DNA of 64,000 nt from Streptomyces graminofaciens (GTDB taxonomy: Bacteria > Actinomycetota > Actinomycetes > Streptomycetales > Streptomycetaceae): contig NZ_AP018448.1 in NCBI RefSeq assembly GCF_030294945.1, positions 6,168,001 through 6,232,000 on the forward strand, in the 5' to 3' direction. Both the position numbers and the translations under genes were made by a program. Shown in pieces: positions 8,129-16,705 of this stretch (position 1 is the stretch's first letter; each line of letters starts with the position of its first letter). The notes under the pieces are model-generated. The model did no database searches. It saw only the letters and a list, made by a program, of their open reading frames with translations, and had not been told where the DNA came from.

Positions 8129-9334
8129 ATGGCTGCTGCTGCGACGCCGAACCACCGCCGCAAGGTCGCGATCGTCGGCGTCTCCCTCTCCGACTGCGGA
8201 CGCGTGGAGGACTCCACCGGACCGGCGACCCCCTACGCCCTCCACGCCCAGGCCGCCCGCCGCGCCCTCGCCGACGCCGGCCTGGACCGGAGCCTCATCG
8301 ACGGCCTGGCCTCGGCCGGCCTCGGCACGCTCGCACCCGCCGAGGTGGCCGAATATCTCGGTCTACGCCCGAACTGGGTCGACTCGACCTCCGTCGGCGG
8401 CTCCACCTGGGAGGTGATGGCGGCCCACGCGGCGGACGCGATCGCCGCCGGACACGCGAACGCCGTACTCCTCGTCTACGGCTCCACGGCCCGCTCGGAC
8501 ATAAAATCCGGCCGCCGCACCGGCAACCTCTCCTTCGGCGCGCGCGGCCCCCTCCAGTTCGAGGTCCCGTACGGCCACACGCTGATCGCCAAGTACGCCA
8601 TGGCCGCGCGCCGCCACATGCACGAGTACGGCACCACGCTCGAACAGCTGGCCTCGGTCGCCGTACAGGCACGGGCGAACGCGGCGGCGAACCCCGAGGC
8701 GATGTTCCGGACGCCGCTCACCGTCGACGACGTCCTCTCCTCCCCGCCGATCGCCGACCCCTTCACCAAGCTGCACTGCTGTATCCGCTCCGACGGCGGC
8801 GCGGCGGTACTGCTGGCGGCCGAGGAGTACGTACGGGACTGCCGTACGGCCCCGGTGTGGATCCTCGGCACCGGCGAGCACGTCTCCCACACCTCCATGT
8901 CCGAGTGGCCCGACTTCACGGTCTCCCCGGCGGCGGTGAGCGGCCGCCTCGCCTTCGAGCGGGCCGGGGTACGACCGGAGGAGATCGACTTCGCCGAGAT
9001 CTACGACGCCTTCACGTATATGACCCTGGTGACGCTGGAGGACCTGGGGTTCTGCGGGAAAGGGGAGGGCGGGGCGTTCGTGGGGACGAACGCGGAGAAG
9101 GGGCGACTGACCCTGTCCGGCGAGCTGCCGGTGAACACCGACGGGGGCGGGCTGTCCGCCCAGCACCCCGGTATGCGCGGCCTGTTCCTCCTCGTCGAGG
9201 CCGTACGACAGCTGCGCGGCGAGGCCACCGGCCGCCAGGTGCGGGCCCGCGACGGCGACCTGCCCCGGCTGGCGGTCGCCTCCGGCACGGGCGGCTGGTT
9301 CTGCTCGTCGGGGACGGTGGTGCTGGGCCGCTGA
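8129..9334 (+). CDS. thiolase-superfamily lipid-transfer protein (Ltp2-like), lacking the usual nucleophilic Cys
   Basis: A 401-aa member of the thiolase/SCP-x superfamily. It keeps family landmarks: an N-terminal strand KVAIVGVSLSDCG, IYDAFTYMTLVTLEDLGF, and NTDGGGLSAQHPGMRG in place of the thiolase NxxGGxxxxGHPxG. Where canonical thiolases have the active Cys it reads SVGGSTWEVM, with Ser/Gly and no Cys. Homologues with this change, such as mycobacterial Ltp2, are aldolases that split steroid side chains together with a DUF35 protein; a DUF35 gene lies at 21892-22317 under the same type of operator. A retro-aldolase or other C-C lyase role is therefore inferred. The start has no Shine-Dalgarno and abuts the operator, suggesting leaderless mRNA. 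Confidence 0.85.
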   Translation: MAAAATPNHRRKVAIVGVSLSDCGRVEDSTGPATPYALHAQAARRALADAGLDRSLIDGLASAGLGTLAPAEVAEYLGLRPNWVDSTSVGGSTWEVMAAHAADAIAAGHANAVLLVYGSTARSDIKSGRRTGNLSFGARGPLQFEVPYGHTLIAKYAMAARRHMHEYGTTLEQLASVAVQARANAAANPEAMFRTPLTVDDVLSSPPIADPFTKLHCCIRSDGGAAVLLAAEEYVRDCRTAPVWILGTGEHVSHTSMSEWPDFTVSPAAVSGRLAFERAGVRPEEIDFAEIYDAFTYMTLVTLEDLGFCGKGEGGAFVGTNAEKGRLTLSGELPVNTDGGGLSAQHPGMRGLFLLVEAVRQLRGEATGRQVRARDGDLPRLAVASGTGGWFCSSGTVVLGR

Positions 9335-9408
9335 CGGCGACTACCGCGCCCCCGCCCGGCGCTCGCCGTCCGGCGCCCTCGGAGTTCTCGCGCTCAGCGC
9401 GCCGAATC

Positions 9409-10137
9409 TCAGGGAATCCGGAACCTGGCGCACGTCGGCCCGCGCTGTGAGTGCGAGCCACACTCGTCCTGGGTTCCGTCGCCGGCGTTGAGGGCCATGA
9501 TGCTGATGCCTCCGGCCTGTGGTGGAAGGGAAATCGGCATACGCACCCGCTGTTCGACCACGCCCTTGTCGTTGGGTCTGAGTTCACTGGAGTAGTCGTC
9601 GATCGAGTCATCGACAGGCTCGGACAGGTCGGCCCCTACCCGGGTTACGTACACCTCGATGCCGGCCCCCCTCTCGACGCCGTCAGCATGAACATCGAAA
9701 CTCAGTCTCATGTTGGACCGAGGGCCGTCGACTTTGATGTCGGTGATGGTCGGCCGCCCGTTTCCCCCAGCGGCCTTGGCCGCGCCGATGACCGCGACGC
9801 TCAGAGCCACCATGTAGAAGATCACGCCGAGAATGAGCACCACGGTCTCCCACAGGTTGCCCAGCCGTGTGGGGTGGACGAGCAGAGCCACGATGCTGCA
9901 CACGATGGCGAGGATGGCGCAGAGCGAGGCCACATAGATGGGCCACGACTCGTTGTTGAGGGCAACGAACACGATGTCGCTGCTGAGGCCGAGCAGGGTC
10001 ATGACTCCGGCAACGGCGACGAGGGCGCCGGCCAGGATCTTGGCAACGTCGTCCAGGCGCTTTCCGATCCTGGCCTGGATCTCTTCGTGCGTCGGGGCAG
10101 GTTCTCGGTCGCCACCCCTTTGCGGGACCCCGTTCAT
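9409..10137 (-). CDS. predicted membrane protein of unknown function
   Basis: A 242-aa protein with a short charged cytoplasmic N-terminus (about residues 1-33), then about four hydrophobic helices (roughly 33-58, 66-86, 94-116 and one before residue 125), then a soluble C-terminal domain of about 110 residues. The C-terminal part has the pattern of a beta-sandwich (MRLSFDVHADGVERGAGIEVYV) and two late Cys. AGGAG lies before the ATG. I do not recognise the family. It converges with the thiolase-like gene, and its promoter faces the next minus-strand gene about 150 bp away. Function unknown. Confidence 0.7.
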   Translation of the reverse strand: MNGVPQRGGDREPAPTHEEIQARIGKRLDDVAKILAGALVAVAGVMTLLGLSSDIVFVALNNESWPIYVASLCAILAIVCSIVALLVHPTRLGNLWETVVLILGVIFYMVALSVAVIGAAKAAGGNGRPTITDIKVDGPRSNMRLSFDVHADGVERGAGIEVYVTRVGADLSEPVDDSIDDYSSELRPNDKGVVEQRVRMPISLPPQAGGISIMALNAGDGTQDECGSHSQRGPTCARFRIP

Positions 10138-10288
10138 CGCGCTCCTCCTGACCGAAGGTCCGGCCTTCAGCGGCGTACGCCGCCGCCGGGCGGCCCCAGC
10201 GGAAAACGCTAGGTTCGCGCGAGAACCTCGGCGACCCGGGGATGGGCCGAACGGAGGAACGATCCGGGACGAAAGCCTGATCGGCGTC

Positions 10289-11041
10289 TCAGCGGGACGG
10301 GGTCCAGGGCAGTTCGTCCTTGTACGCGTTCACCGGCTTGGCGATCTTCTTGACGGTACGGGCGTCCAGGGCGGCCGGGGCCGAGCCGGTGCCGAGGGTG
10401 CCGCCGGGGTGCCAGGTGCCGGTGACGGAGACCCAGGTGTCGGCGGCCGGGGCCGACGCCCCGTACATCCGTACCTTGACGAACTGGGCGTCGGCCGCGC
10501 AGCAGGAGAAGATCGTCCGGGTCAGCTCCCAGCCGTCGCCGTCCTTGCGGGGCGTGACATAGCCGCTCAGCTGGACGCTGCGCCCCTTGATGGCCCGCTT
10601 CTTGTCCTGCTGCACCCGGCTGGTGAAGTCGGTGAGGGTCATGGGCAGCGGTTTCGTGGTTTTGGGCAGCGGTTCGAAGTCGTCCTGCGCCACGACCGCC
10701 TTGGGGGCCTCCCGGGCGGCGGTGTACGCGCCGAGGGCGGGCGGGGCGAAGAAGAGCAGGCTGAGGGCGGGGAGGAGCAGCAGCCAGGAGATGCGGGGGG
10801 TGGCGGAGTGGTCGTGAGCGTGGCCGTCCCCGTGATCGTCGGGGGCTTCGGTCGTCGCCGTCCTCCTCCTCAGTGACCACGCCTCGGCCAGCCCCAGCAG
10901 GACCAACAACACCCCCGACACCACGAGCAGCGGCCGCATCCCCTCCTTCACGTACCGCAGGCACAGGTCGGTGAAGAGGGACGCGTGGAGTACGCCGAGA
11001 CCGCTGAGGAGGAGCAGGACGGCCTGGACCGGACGTTTCAC
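10289..11041 (-). CDS. TIGR03943/DUF1980 family membrane protein (YcgQ-like)
   Basis: A 250-aa protein with two N-terminal transmembrane helices, a His/Asp-rich loop (DDHGDGHAHDHS, about residues 68-79), a third helix, and a C-terminal domain with VQLSGYVTPRKDG and FSCCAADAQFVKVRM, which are hallmarks of the family. It is always paired with a permease of the DUF318 family; here its GTG start overlaps the permease stop as GTGA. The His-rich loop suggests metal handling, and related pairs have been linked to metal homeostasis, but the transported species is not established. No Zur-like operator was recognised upstream. Confidence 0.85.
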   Translation of the reverse strand: MKRPVQAVLLLLSGLGVLHASLFTDLCLRYVKEGMRPLLVVSGVLLVLLGLAEAWSLRRRTATTEAPDDHGDGHAHDHSATPRISWLLLLPALSLLFFAPPALGAYTAAREAPKAVVAQDDFEPLPKTTKPLPMTLTDFTSRVQQDKKRAIKGRSVQLSGYVTPRKDGDGWELTRTIFSCCAADAQFVKVRMYGASAPAADTWVSVTGTWHPGGTLGTGSAPAALDARTVKKIAKPVNAYKDELPWTPSR

Positions 11042-12075
11042 AGAAGGACCCCTCCCACGAGCACGCTGCAGATGATCGCCACGACGGCCGTGGCGGCGGA
11101 GAAACGGACCGCGAAGGCCCGGCCGAACGTGCCCGTCTGGAGGGCGATCAGCTTCAGGTCGACCATGGGCCCGATCACCATGAACGCCAGCCGCGCGGTC
11201 GGCGAGAACCCGGTGAGCGAGGCGGCCACGAACGCGTCCGCCTCGCTGCACACGGAGAGCAGTACGGCGAGCGCGGCCAGGAACAGTACGGACAGCCAGG
11301 GCGAGCCGGAGAAGGTCTCCAGGACGGAACGGGGGACGGCCACGTTGAAGGTCGCGGCGGCCATGGCTCCGACGACCAGGAAGCCCCCCGCGTGCAGGAA
11401 GTCGTGCTGGAAGCCGAGCCGGAACTCCTCCCAGCGGCTCCGCCCCGGCTGGTGTCCCGTGTGCCTGACCGTCGGCCTGAGCCACTTCTCCTTCCCCAGC
11501 CAGAGCCACAGCCAGCCCATCACGGCGGCGACGACGAGCGAGGCGACCAGCCGGGCCACGACCATCTCGGGGCTGCCGGGAAAGGCGATGGCGGTGGCGG
11601 TCAGCACGACCGGGTTCACGGCGGGCGCCGACAGCAGGAACGCGAACGCGGCGGCCGGGGTGACCCCCCGCCCGATCAGACTGTTCGCCACCGGCACGGA
11701 CGCGCACTCGCACCCCGGCAGCACGACGCCCGCGACCCCGGCGACGGGCACGGCGAGCGCGGGCCGCTTCGGCAGGACCTTGCTGAACACACTGGCGGGC
11801 ACGAAAGCGTTGATCGCACCCGAGAGAGCCGTCCCGAGCAGCAGAAACGGCAACGCCTGCACGCTGATCGCCAGACACACCGTCCGCCAGGCCTGCACGG
11901 CCGGGGCATCCATCCACCGCCCGGCGGCGAAGAGCACGAACCCGGGCACGACGGCCGCGCCGAGCAGGAGGAGGGGCCAGTGGCGGGGCCAGCCGCCGCC
12001 CTCCGACATGGCCTCGTCGTCGGCTCTCCCCGCCTCCGCGACCGGCGGCTCGGCCAGGTCGTCTGTCTTCTGCAC
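11038..12075 (-). CDS. permease of the DUF318/UPF0718 family (YcgR/ArsP-like)
   Basis: A 345-aa integral membrane protein with about eight helices and the family signature GVVLPGCECASVPVANSLI, in which Cys residues sit in a membrane-embedded motif. Members include ArsP and YcgR and are thought to move metal or metalloid species or small organic molecules. It is coupled by a GTGA overlap to the YcgQ-like partner downstream, forming a two-gene operon. I chose the GTG at 12075, which has GGAG five bases upstream; an ATG at 12009 is possible but lacks a good site. The first helix begins soon after residue 30. Confidence 0.85.
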   Translation of the reverse strand: MQKTDDLAEPPVAEAGRADDEAMSEGGGWPRHWPLLLLGAAVVPGFVLFAAGRWMDAPAVQAWRTVCLAISVQALPFLLLGTALSGAINAFVPASVFSKVLPKRPALAVPVAGVAGVVLPGCECASVPVANSLIGRGVTPAAAFAFLLSAPAVNPVVLTATAIAFPGSPEMVVARLVASLVVAAVMGWLWLWLGKEKWLRPTVRHTGHQPGRSRWEEFRLGFQHDFLHAGGFLVVGAMAAATFNVAVPRSVLETFSGSPWLSVLFLAALAVLLSVCSEADAFVAASLTGFSPTARLAFMVIGPMVDLKLIALQTGTFGRAFAVRFSAATAVVAIICSVLVGGVLL

Positions 12076-12222
12076 GCCGGCTCCGATGGTCAGATGTTCG
12101 GATCGACCATATCCGGGGCCTCCGGGTCGACGACCACGACCCGTGCGTGCCGCCGGGATCTGGCGGATTCGGCGGGGAGGGTGGTTACGGATTCGGCCAC
12201 GGTCCCGCGTGACAATCAGGGT

Positions 12223-12903
12223 ATGAGTGCCGACGCCACCTCCGAGTTCCTCAAGTCGCTGCGATCCCTCCGGGTCTGGGACCCCGAGGTCACCGCGCTC
12301 TCCTCCTTCGACCCGGTGGCCGACGCCACCGCCGAGCCGCTGTCCCTGTTCACCCGCTGGTTCGTGGACGCCGTGGCGGCCGGGCAGGTCGAGCCGCACA
12401 CGATGTCGCTGGCCACGGTGGACGAGGAGGGGCGGCCGGACGTGCGTGTCGTGATGCTGCACGACGCCGACACGCGCGGCTGGCACTTCGCCACCCACGC
12501 CGGGAGCCGGAAGGGGCGCCAGCTGGCGGCACAGCCGTACGCCGCCCTCTGCTTCTACTGGACCTCGCTCGGCCGCCAGGTGCGGGTGCGCGGCCGGGTC
12601 ACGGTCGCGCCCGCCGAGGTGGCGCACGCCGATCTGCACGCCCGGTCGACGGGGGCGCTGGCCGCCGCGCTCGTGGGGCACCAGAGCGAGGTCCTGTCCT
12701 CGTACGAGGAGTTGGAGCGGGCGTCGGAGGCGGCGTGGGCCCGGGCCGAGCGGGAGCCGGACGTGCCCGTGCCGTCCTGGACGGCGTATGTGCTGGAGCC
12801 GGAGGAGGTGGAGTTCTTCCAGGGGGATGCCCGGCGACGGCATGTGCGAGTCAGCTACCGCCGCGGCGGCGGGGACTGGGTTCGCGAGCTGCTCTGGCCG
12901 TAG
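12223..12903 (+). CDS. pdxH: pyridoxamine 5'-phosphate oxidase family (PdxH-like)
   Basis: A 226-aa FMN flavoprotein homologous to pyridoxamine/pyridoxine 5'-phosphate oxidase, the last step of pyridoxal phosphate formation and salvage. Visible motifs are PHTMSLATVDEEGRPDVRVVML (FMN-binding barrel), HFATHAGSRKGRQLAAQPYA and the C-terminal VEFFQGDARRRHVRVSYRR, which corresponds to the PdxH RLHDR-type end. The C-terminus is less canonical than E. coli PdxH, so a PdxH-like enzyme with a different amine substrate is possible. It stands alone, divergent from the permease operon, and converges with the next gene across only 18 bp. Confidence 0.8.
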   Translation: MSADATSEFLKSLRSLRVWDPEVTALSSFDPVADATAEPLSLFTRWFVDAVAAGQVEPHTMSLATVDEEGRPDVRVVMLHDADTRGWHFATHAGSRKGRQLAAQPYAALCFYWTSLGRQVRVRGRVTVAPAEVAHADLHARSTGALAAALVGHQSEVLSSYEELERASEAAWARAEREPDVPVPSWTAYVLEPEEVEFFQGDARRRHVRVSYRRGGGDWVRELLWP

Positions 12904-12921
12904 CCCTCGTCGCCGGGTGCC

Positions 12922-14319
12922 TCAGTGGTCGGTCTCCAGGTGGAGCTTGAGGAGGTCGATGCCGTAGTCGCCGCCGTTCGGGGTGCGGATGATGGTGTGG
13001 ATGTGCTGCTGGGTGGGGGTGCCGCCGGGCCCGCCCGCCCCGCCGCCGCTGTTGCCGTCCTTGTTCCCGTAGGCGAGGGGGGACTGGGCGTCGTACTCGA
13101 TGAGGACGACCGGGCTGTGCACGCGGTAGTAGAACGCGGAGTCGTCGTCCGTCTCGCCGATCCAGTAGAAGTACGTGGCGTCGAGGTGGTCCTCGACCTC
13201 CTTCATCTTCACCTCGGCGTGGCCGTCGGCCATGTTGCCGACGTAGGTGCGGACGAGGTCGAGGAGCTTGTCGCGCTGGGTGTCGGTCCAGTCGGCGGCG
13301 GCGAGGCCCTGGTGGGCGAGCTGCAGGTTGTCCTGGCCGGCACCGGCCTTGAGGTTGTCGCCCGCCTTGGACTCGGACGAGATCACCTTCTTGCGCTGGG
13401 CATCGGTGAGGGAACGGAGGACCGTGAGCCCGGCCTTCGTCTCCTTCTTGAAGAGGGTGATCTTCTCGCCGTTGTACGTGGCGGAGGTCGGCTCGGAGCC
13501 CATGAAGGTGGGGGTCATGACGACCTGGTCGCCGAGGACGAAGTAGTTGATGGCCAGGTGGTGGCCCTCGTACTGGAAGCCCCACGGCTTGGTCGTCGAG
13601 GGCGTGCCCATGAAGGTGAAGAAGTAGGCGCCCTCGGTGAGGGTGTCCCTGCCGCCGCCGCTGTAGTCGCCGAGGAACGCGTTGAGCTTCATGATGTTGC
13701 GGGACTGGGTGAGCCCGTCGGCGGACAGGGCGGCGCCGAGGAGGGCGTAGCCGAGGTCGCGCTGCTTGTCGGTGAGGTCGCCCATGCGGGCGCCCTGGCG
13801 TTCGTAGCCGTCGACGTTGCTCCAGGCCAGCCACTCGTCGTCCTCGATGTCGAAGACGGAGGCCTTGCGTTCCTTGGTGGTCAGGCCGTCGAGAAAGGCC
13901 TGGGCCTTCTGGACGACCTTGTCGGTGGAGACGTCTGTGGAGTGGATGGAGTAGAGGTCGCCCGCGACCTTGCCGTCGGTGGTGACGCCGACGAAGTCCG
14001 CGTACTTGACCGCGGAGGCGCCCGGGCCCATGCCGCCTCCGCCGCCTGCGCCGGGGCCTCCGGAGGGCATGCCGTTCGGGGCGGAGGAGGAGGACGCGCT
14101 CGCGGAGGACGAGGTCGAGGACGAGCCCGAGGAGCAGGCGGCGGTCATGGTGGCCATCGCGGCGACACCGCCGGTCAGCAGGGCCTTGTTCATGAACCAG
14201 CGGCGGGTGCGCTCGTGCTCGGGGGTGCGGGGGCGGTGGCCGTGGTCGTGGCCGTGGTCGTGAGGGTGGGGGTGAGCGTGGGAGTGGGGGTGCGTGTGGT
14301 CGTGTCCGTGTCCATGCAT
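12922..14319 (-). CDS. Tat-type lipoprotein, DUF3500 family, with polyhistidine N-terminus
   Basis: A 465-aa exported protein. The first 28 residues have His at every second position from 2 to 28 (14 His), followed by a twin-arginine signal TRRWFMNKALL, a hydrophobic stretch and a lipobox TAAC with a Ser-rich linker. The mature part (about residues 100-460) matches the DUF3500 family, with GAYFFTFMGTPS and YEGHHLAINYFVLGD; its biochemical function is not known. The His tail precedes the Tat signal and would remain on the cytoplasmic side or be cleaved. An internal start just before the signal is possible. It lies downstream of the methyltransferase gene on the same strand. Confidence 0.75.
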   Translation of the reverse strand: MHGHGHDHTHPHSHAHPHPHDHGHDHGHRPRTPEHERTRRWFMNKALLTGGVAAMATMTAACSSGSSSTSSSASASSSSAPNGMPSGGPGAGGGGGMGPGASAVKYADFVGVTTDGKVAGDLYSIHSTDVSTDKVVQKAQAFLDGLTTKERKASVFDIEDDEWLAWSNVDGYERQGARMGDLTDKQRDLGYALLGAALSADGLTQSRNIMKLNAFLGDYSGGGRDTLTEGAYFFTFMGTPSTTKPWGFQYEGHHLAINYFVLGDQVVMTPTFMGSEPTSATYNGEKITLFKKETKAGLTVLRSLTDAQRKKVISSESKAGDNLKAGAGQDNLQLAHQGLAAADWTDTQRDKLLDLVRTYVGNMADGHAEVKMKEVEDHLDATYFYWIGETDDDSAFYYRVHSPVVLIEYDAQSPLAYGNKDGNSGGGAGGPGGTPTQQHIHTIIRTPNGGDYGIDLLKLHLETDH

Positions 14320-14428
14320 GGGCCCAAGCTCGGGGGTGGAGCTGAAGCGATGCTGAAGTGGAGCTGTGGGGTGCCTGTGCCGGGCTCGGGAGGCCGTTGT
14401 CAGGCCTGTTCACCTGGGCTCTCTTCCC

Positions 14429-15283
14429 CTACTCCTTCTCCCACACGGACACGTGCTTGGTGCTCTCGTTCGTGAACGGCTCGCGGTTCCAGTCGGCCCA
14501 GCGGTGGCGCAGTCGCATTCCGGCGAGCCGGGCCATGAGGTCCAGCTCGGCCGGCCAGACGTACCGGAAGGGGAGCGACCACAGCTCTGTACGCCCCGTG
14601 CTCTCGTCGACGACCCGGACATGGTGCGACCGCATCCCCTGCGTGGCCACGTCGTACGTGGTGAACCCCAGCCGCGTCGGCCCCACGTGGAAGGGGACCG
14701 CGTTCTGCCCCGGAGGCAGCCTGCGCAGTTGGGGCACACCGACCTCGATGACGAAGCGCCCGCCCGGTACGAGGTGCGCGGCGGCGTTGCGGAAGCAGTC
14801 GACCTGGGCGTCCTGGGTGGTGAGGTTGTTGATCGTGTTGAAGACGAGGTACGCGAGGGTGTAGTCGCCGTCCACGCGGGTGGTGGCGATGTCGCCGATG
14901 GTCACGCCGATGCCGTCGCCGCCCGGCTTGGCGCGCAGCCGCCGCACCATGGCCTGCGAGATGTCGATGCCGTGCACGGGGATGCCCCGGCGGGCGAGGG
15001 GGAGGGCGAGGCGGCCGGTGCCGATGGCGAGTTCGAGGGCGCGGCCGTGCTCACCGGCGAGCTCGGCCAGAAGGTCGACAGCCGGTTCGACGGCGTCCGG
15101 CTGGAACATCTCGGCGGAGGAGTCGTCGTAACGGGCGGCGATGGCTTCACCGAAGTAACCGTCGGGGTCGTCGGGGGTGAGGTACGCGTCCTGCGGGTCC
15201 TGCGCCTTCTGGTCCTGGCCCCGCTCCCGCTCCTGCTCCTGCTCCTGCTTCCGCTCCTGCTCCTGCTCCCGCTGGTCCATCAC
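14429..15283 (-). CDS. class I SAM-dependent methyltransferase
   Basis: A 284-aa protein. The Rossmann SAM-binding motif I is ALELAIGTGRLALPLA, followed by the acidic end of strand 2 (VHGIDIS) and motif II LVPGGRFVIEVGVP. The first 30 residues are a charged Glu/Gln/Arg repeat encoded by repeated GAGCAG-type codons, probably a low-complexity extension; the globular domain begins near YFGEAIAARYDD. The fold resembles small-molecule methyltransferases of the methyltransf_25 type. The substrate is unknown. It is about 110 bp upstream of the DUF3500 gene on the same strand, and its own upstream region is the start of the mobile zone. Confidence 0.85.
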   Translation of the reverse strand: MMDQREQEQERKQEQEQERERGQDQKAQDPQDAYLTPDDPDGYFGEAIAARYDDSSAEMFQPDAVEPAVDLLAELAGEHGRALELAIGTGRLALPLARRGIPVHGIDISQAMVRRLRAKPGGDGIGVTIGDIATTRVDGDYTLAYLVFNTINNLTTQDAQVDCFRNAAAHLVPGGRFVIEVGVPQLRRLPPGQNAVPFHVGPTRLGFTTYDVATQGMRSHHVRVVDESTGRTELWSLPFRYVWPAELDLMARLAGMRLRHRWADWNREPFTNESTKHVSVWEKE

Positions 15284-15469
15284 TCACACAACAGGCATAC
15301 CGCGACGATCACACATCGTCAGCCCTCAACGACATCACGCCACAAAGGTCAGTAACCCTCACTCATGCCCAGCTGTCGGAGGCACCCCGTGACTGCTTCA
15401 CCGGCCCGGACAACCGGTCCAAGCTCAACCTCAAAGCGCAGCTCAGGACTGCTCAGGCGCTGCCTGTAG

Positions 15470-15796
15470 ATGCCGATCGGCGTGCAGTCGATCATCGCCG
15501 TGGGCCTCGGCGCACTCATCGGATCCCTCGCCCCGGCCGCGGGCGAGCAGATGAAGATCCTCGGTGACGTCTTCCTCAACCTGGTGCAGGTTGTCGTGCT
15601 GCCGCTGGTCTTCCCGCTCATCGTGTTGGGCCGACCTGGGATATCAGCTTCGAGGCGGTGTAGTTTCTATGCACCACCTGCACCTCGGCGAGCCACGTTG
15701 GGTCAGACACTGGTACCCCAACTCATCTACTCCCTGACCGACACCTCCCTGCCGGACGTGGCCTTCCTCGGCGGCCTGGAGATCTTCGACCGGTAG
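15470..15796 (+). pseudogene. fragment of a dicarboxylate/amino-acid:cation symporter
   Basis: From 15470 to about 15630 the frame encodes the start of a DAACS (DctA/GltP) carrier: GLGALIGSLAPAAGEQMKIL followed by LNLVQVVVLPLVFPLIVLG, the expected first two helices. The similarity stops abruptly at about 15630 and the frame continues into an unrelated 55-residue tail ending at 15796. A full carrier has about 420 residues, so this is a truncated remnant. The breakpoint, the lower GC of the next 2.5 kb and the transposons downstream mark this as the edge of an insertion or deletion-prone zone. It is most likely non-functional. Confidence 0.65.
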
Positions 15797-15953
15797 TGGT
15801 CCTGGGCCATATGCGGGGCACGGCATGGCTCGTTCCGTCGCCCAGAAAATCTTCACAAGCGGAATCTGCTCAATGGGCCATCCCTATAGATATGGTCACG
15901 ATCCGCCCAGGTCAGACCCTTGTTACGTGACCTGGCGTCGAGGAGGGGGCTCT

Positions 15954-16619
15954 GTGTACGTACGCGTCACACGAAGTGCAAAGAAGATGTTCACAGTCGC
16001 GGCTATGGTGGGGTCGCTATTCACAGGCACGGTGTTCACGGCGCAGGCTGCTTCGTTCGACAACATGTTCAAGACGGAGAATGCGGACTGGGACTGCTCC
16101 GATGGAGATGCCTGGGACGAATACTGCCGTACTGACAACGGCTACCTGACCTTCGCTATCGAGCCGGGAATGACAGACACCGGCGACGCCGACGTGCGTG
16201 CCTCCCTCCGGGAGGAATACGGCCCTACCGACCTCGAAGTCCACGAACACACCGGCAACGAGATCGAGTACGACGGTTCGTCCGAGACCGACATCATCTT
16301 CGACTACAACGACCCGAGTCTGCCCGCAGGAATACTGGGGATCGCTTGGTGTAACGACGCCACCAGCGATTACGAGTGCGACCAGCACTACGTGTCCTTT
16401 GACAACAGCAATTCGGACCCATGGAAGGCAGTGGTGTGCCACGAGACCGGCCATGCCGTTGGTCTCACCCATGGCCATGAGGCATACCCGAGGCAGAGCC
16501 AGAAGGATTCAGACTTGGGCTGTATGCGTACCGAGGGGGACGAATATGACACCCCGTCCTGGACGGACCTTGGTTCTCACAATGTTGGCGAAATCAACGA
16601 CATATACGTGAAGCCGTGA
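15954..16619 (+). CDS. secreted metzincin-like zinc metalloprotease
   Basis: A 221-aa secreted protein. A signal peptide (basic VRVTRSAKK, hydrophobic core, cleavage near AQA at about residue 30) precedes a small protease domain. The zinc motif HETGHAVGLTHG (HExxHxxGxxH) is complete, and a Met-turn-like LGCMRTE follows about 20 residues later, as in metzincins such as matrixin and snapalysin. Four Cys in the N-terminal half may form disulfides. GTG 15954 is chosen because GGAGGG sits about 8 bases upstream; an upstream frame to 15825 lacks a signal sequence at its start. Base composition is lower in GC than the neighbours, suggesting transfer. The substrate is unknown. Confidence 0.8.
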   Translation: MYVRVTRSAKKMFTVAAMVGSLFTGTVFTAQAASFDNMFKTENADWDCSDGDAWDEYCRTDNGYLTFAIEPGMTDTGDADVRASLREEYGPTDLEVHEHTGNEIEYDGSSETDIIFDYNDPSLPAGILGIAWCNDATSDYECDQHYVSFDNSNSDPWKAVVCHETGHAVGLTHGHEAYPRQSQKDSDLGCMRTEGDEYDTPSWTDLGSHNVGEINDIYVKP

Positions 16620-16705
16620 CTCTCACCACACTGCGGAGAGTCATATCTACTGGAGGCCGTCTCATCGTTGAGCCTCCGGTCTCAGGGGAGGGGACACCAT
16701 CGTTC

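Noticed and set aside
12060..12125. Search for a Zur box before the YcgR/YcgQ-like operon
   Set aside because: No A/T-rich palindrome matching the Streptomyces Zur consensus was found; the region has only loose symmetry.
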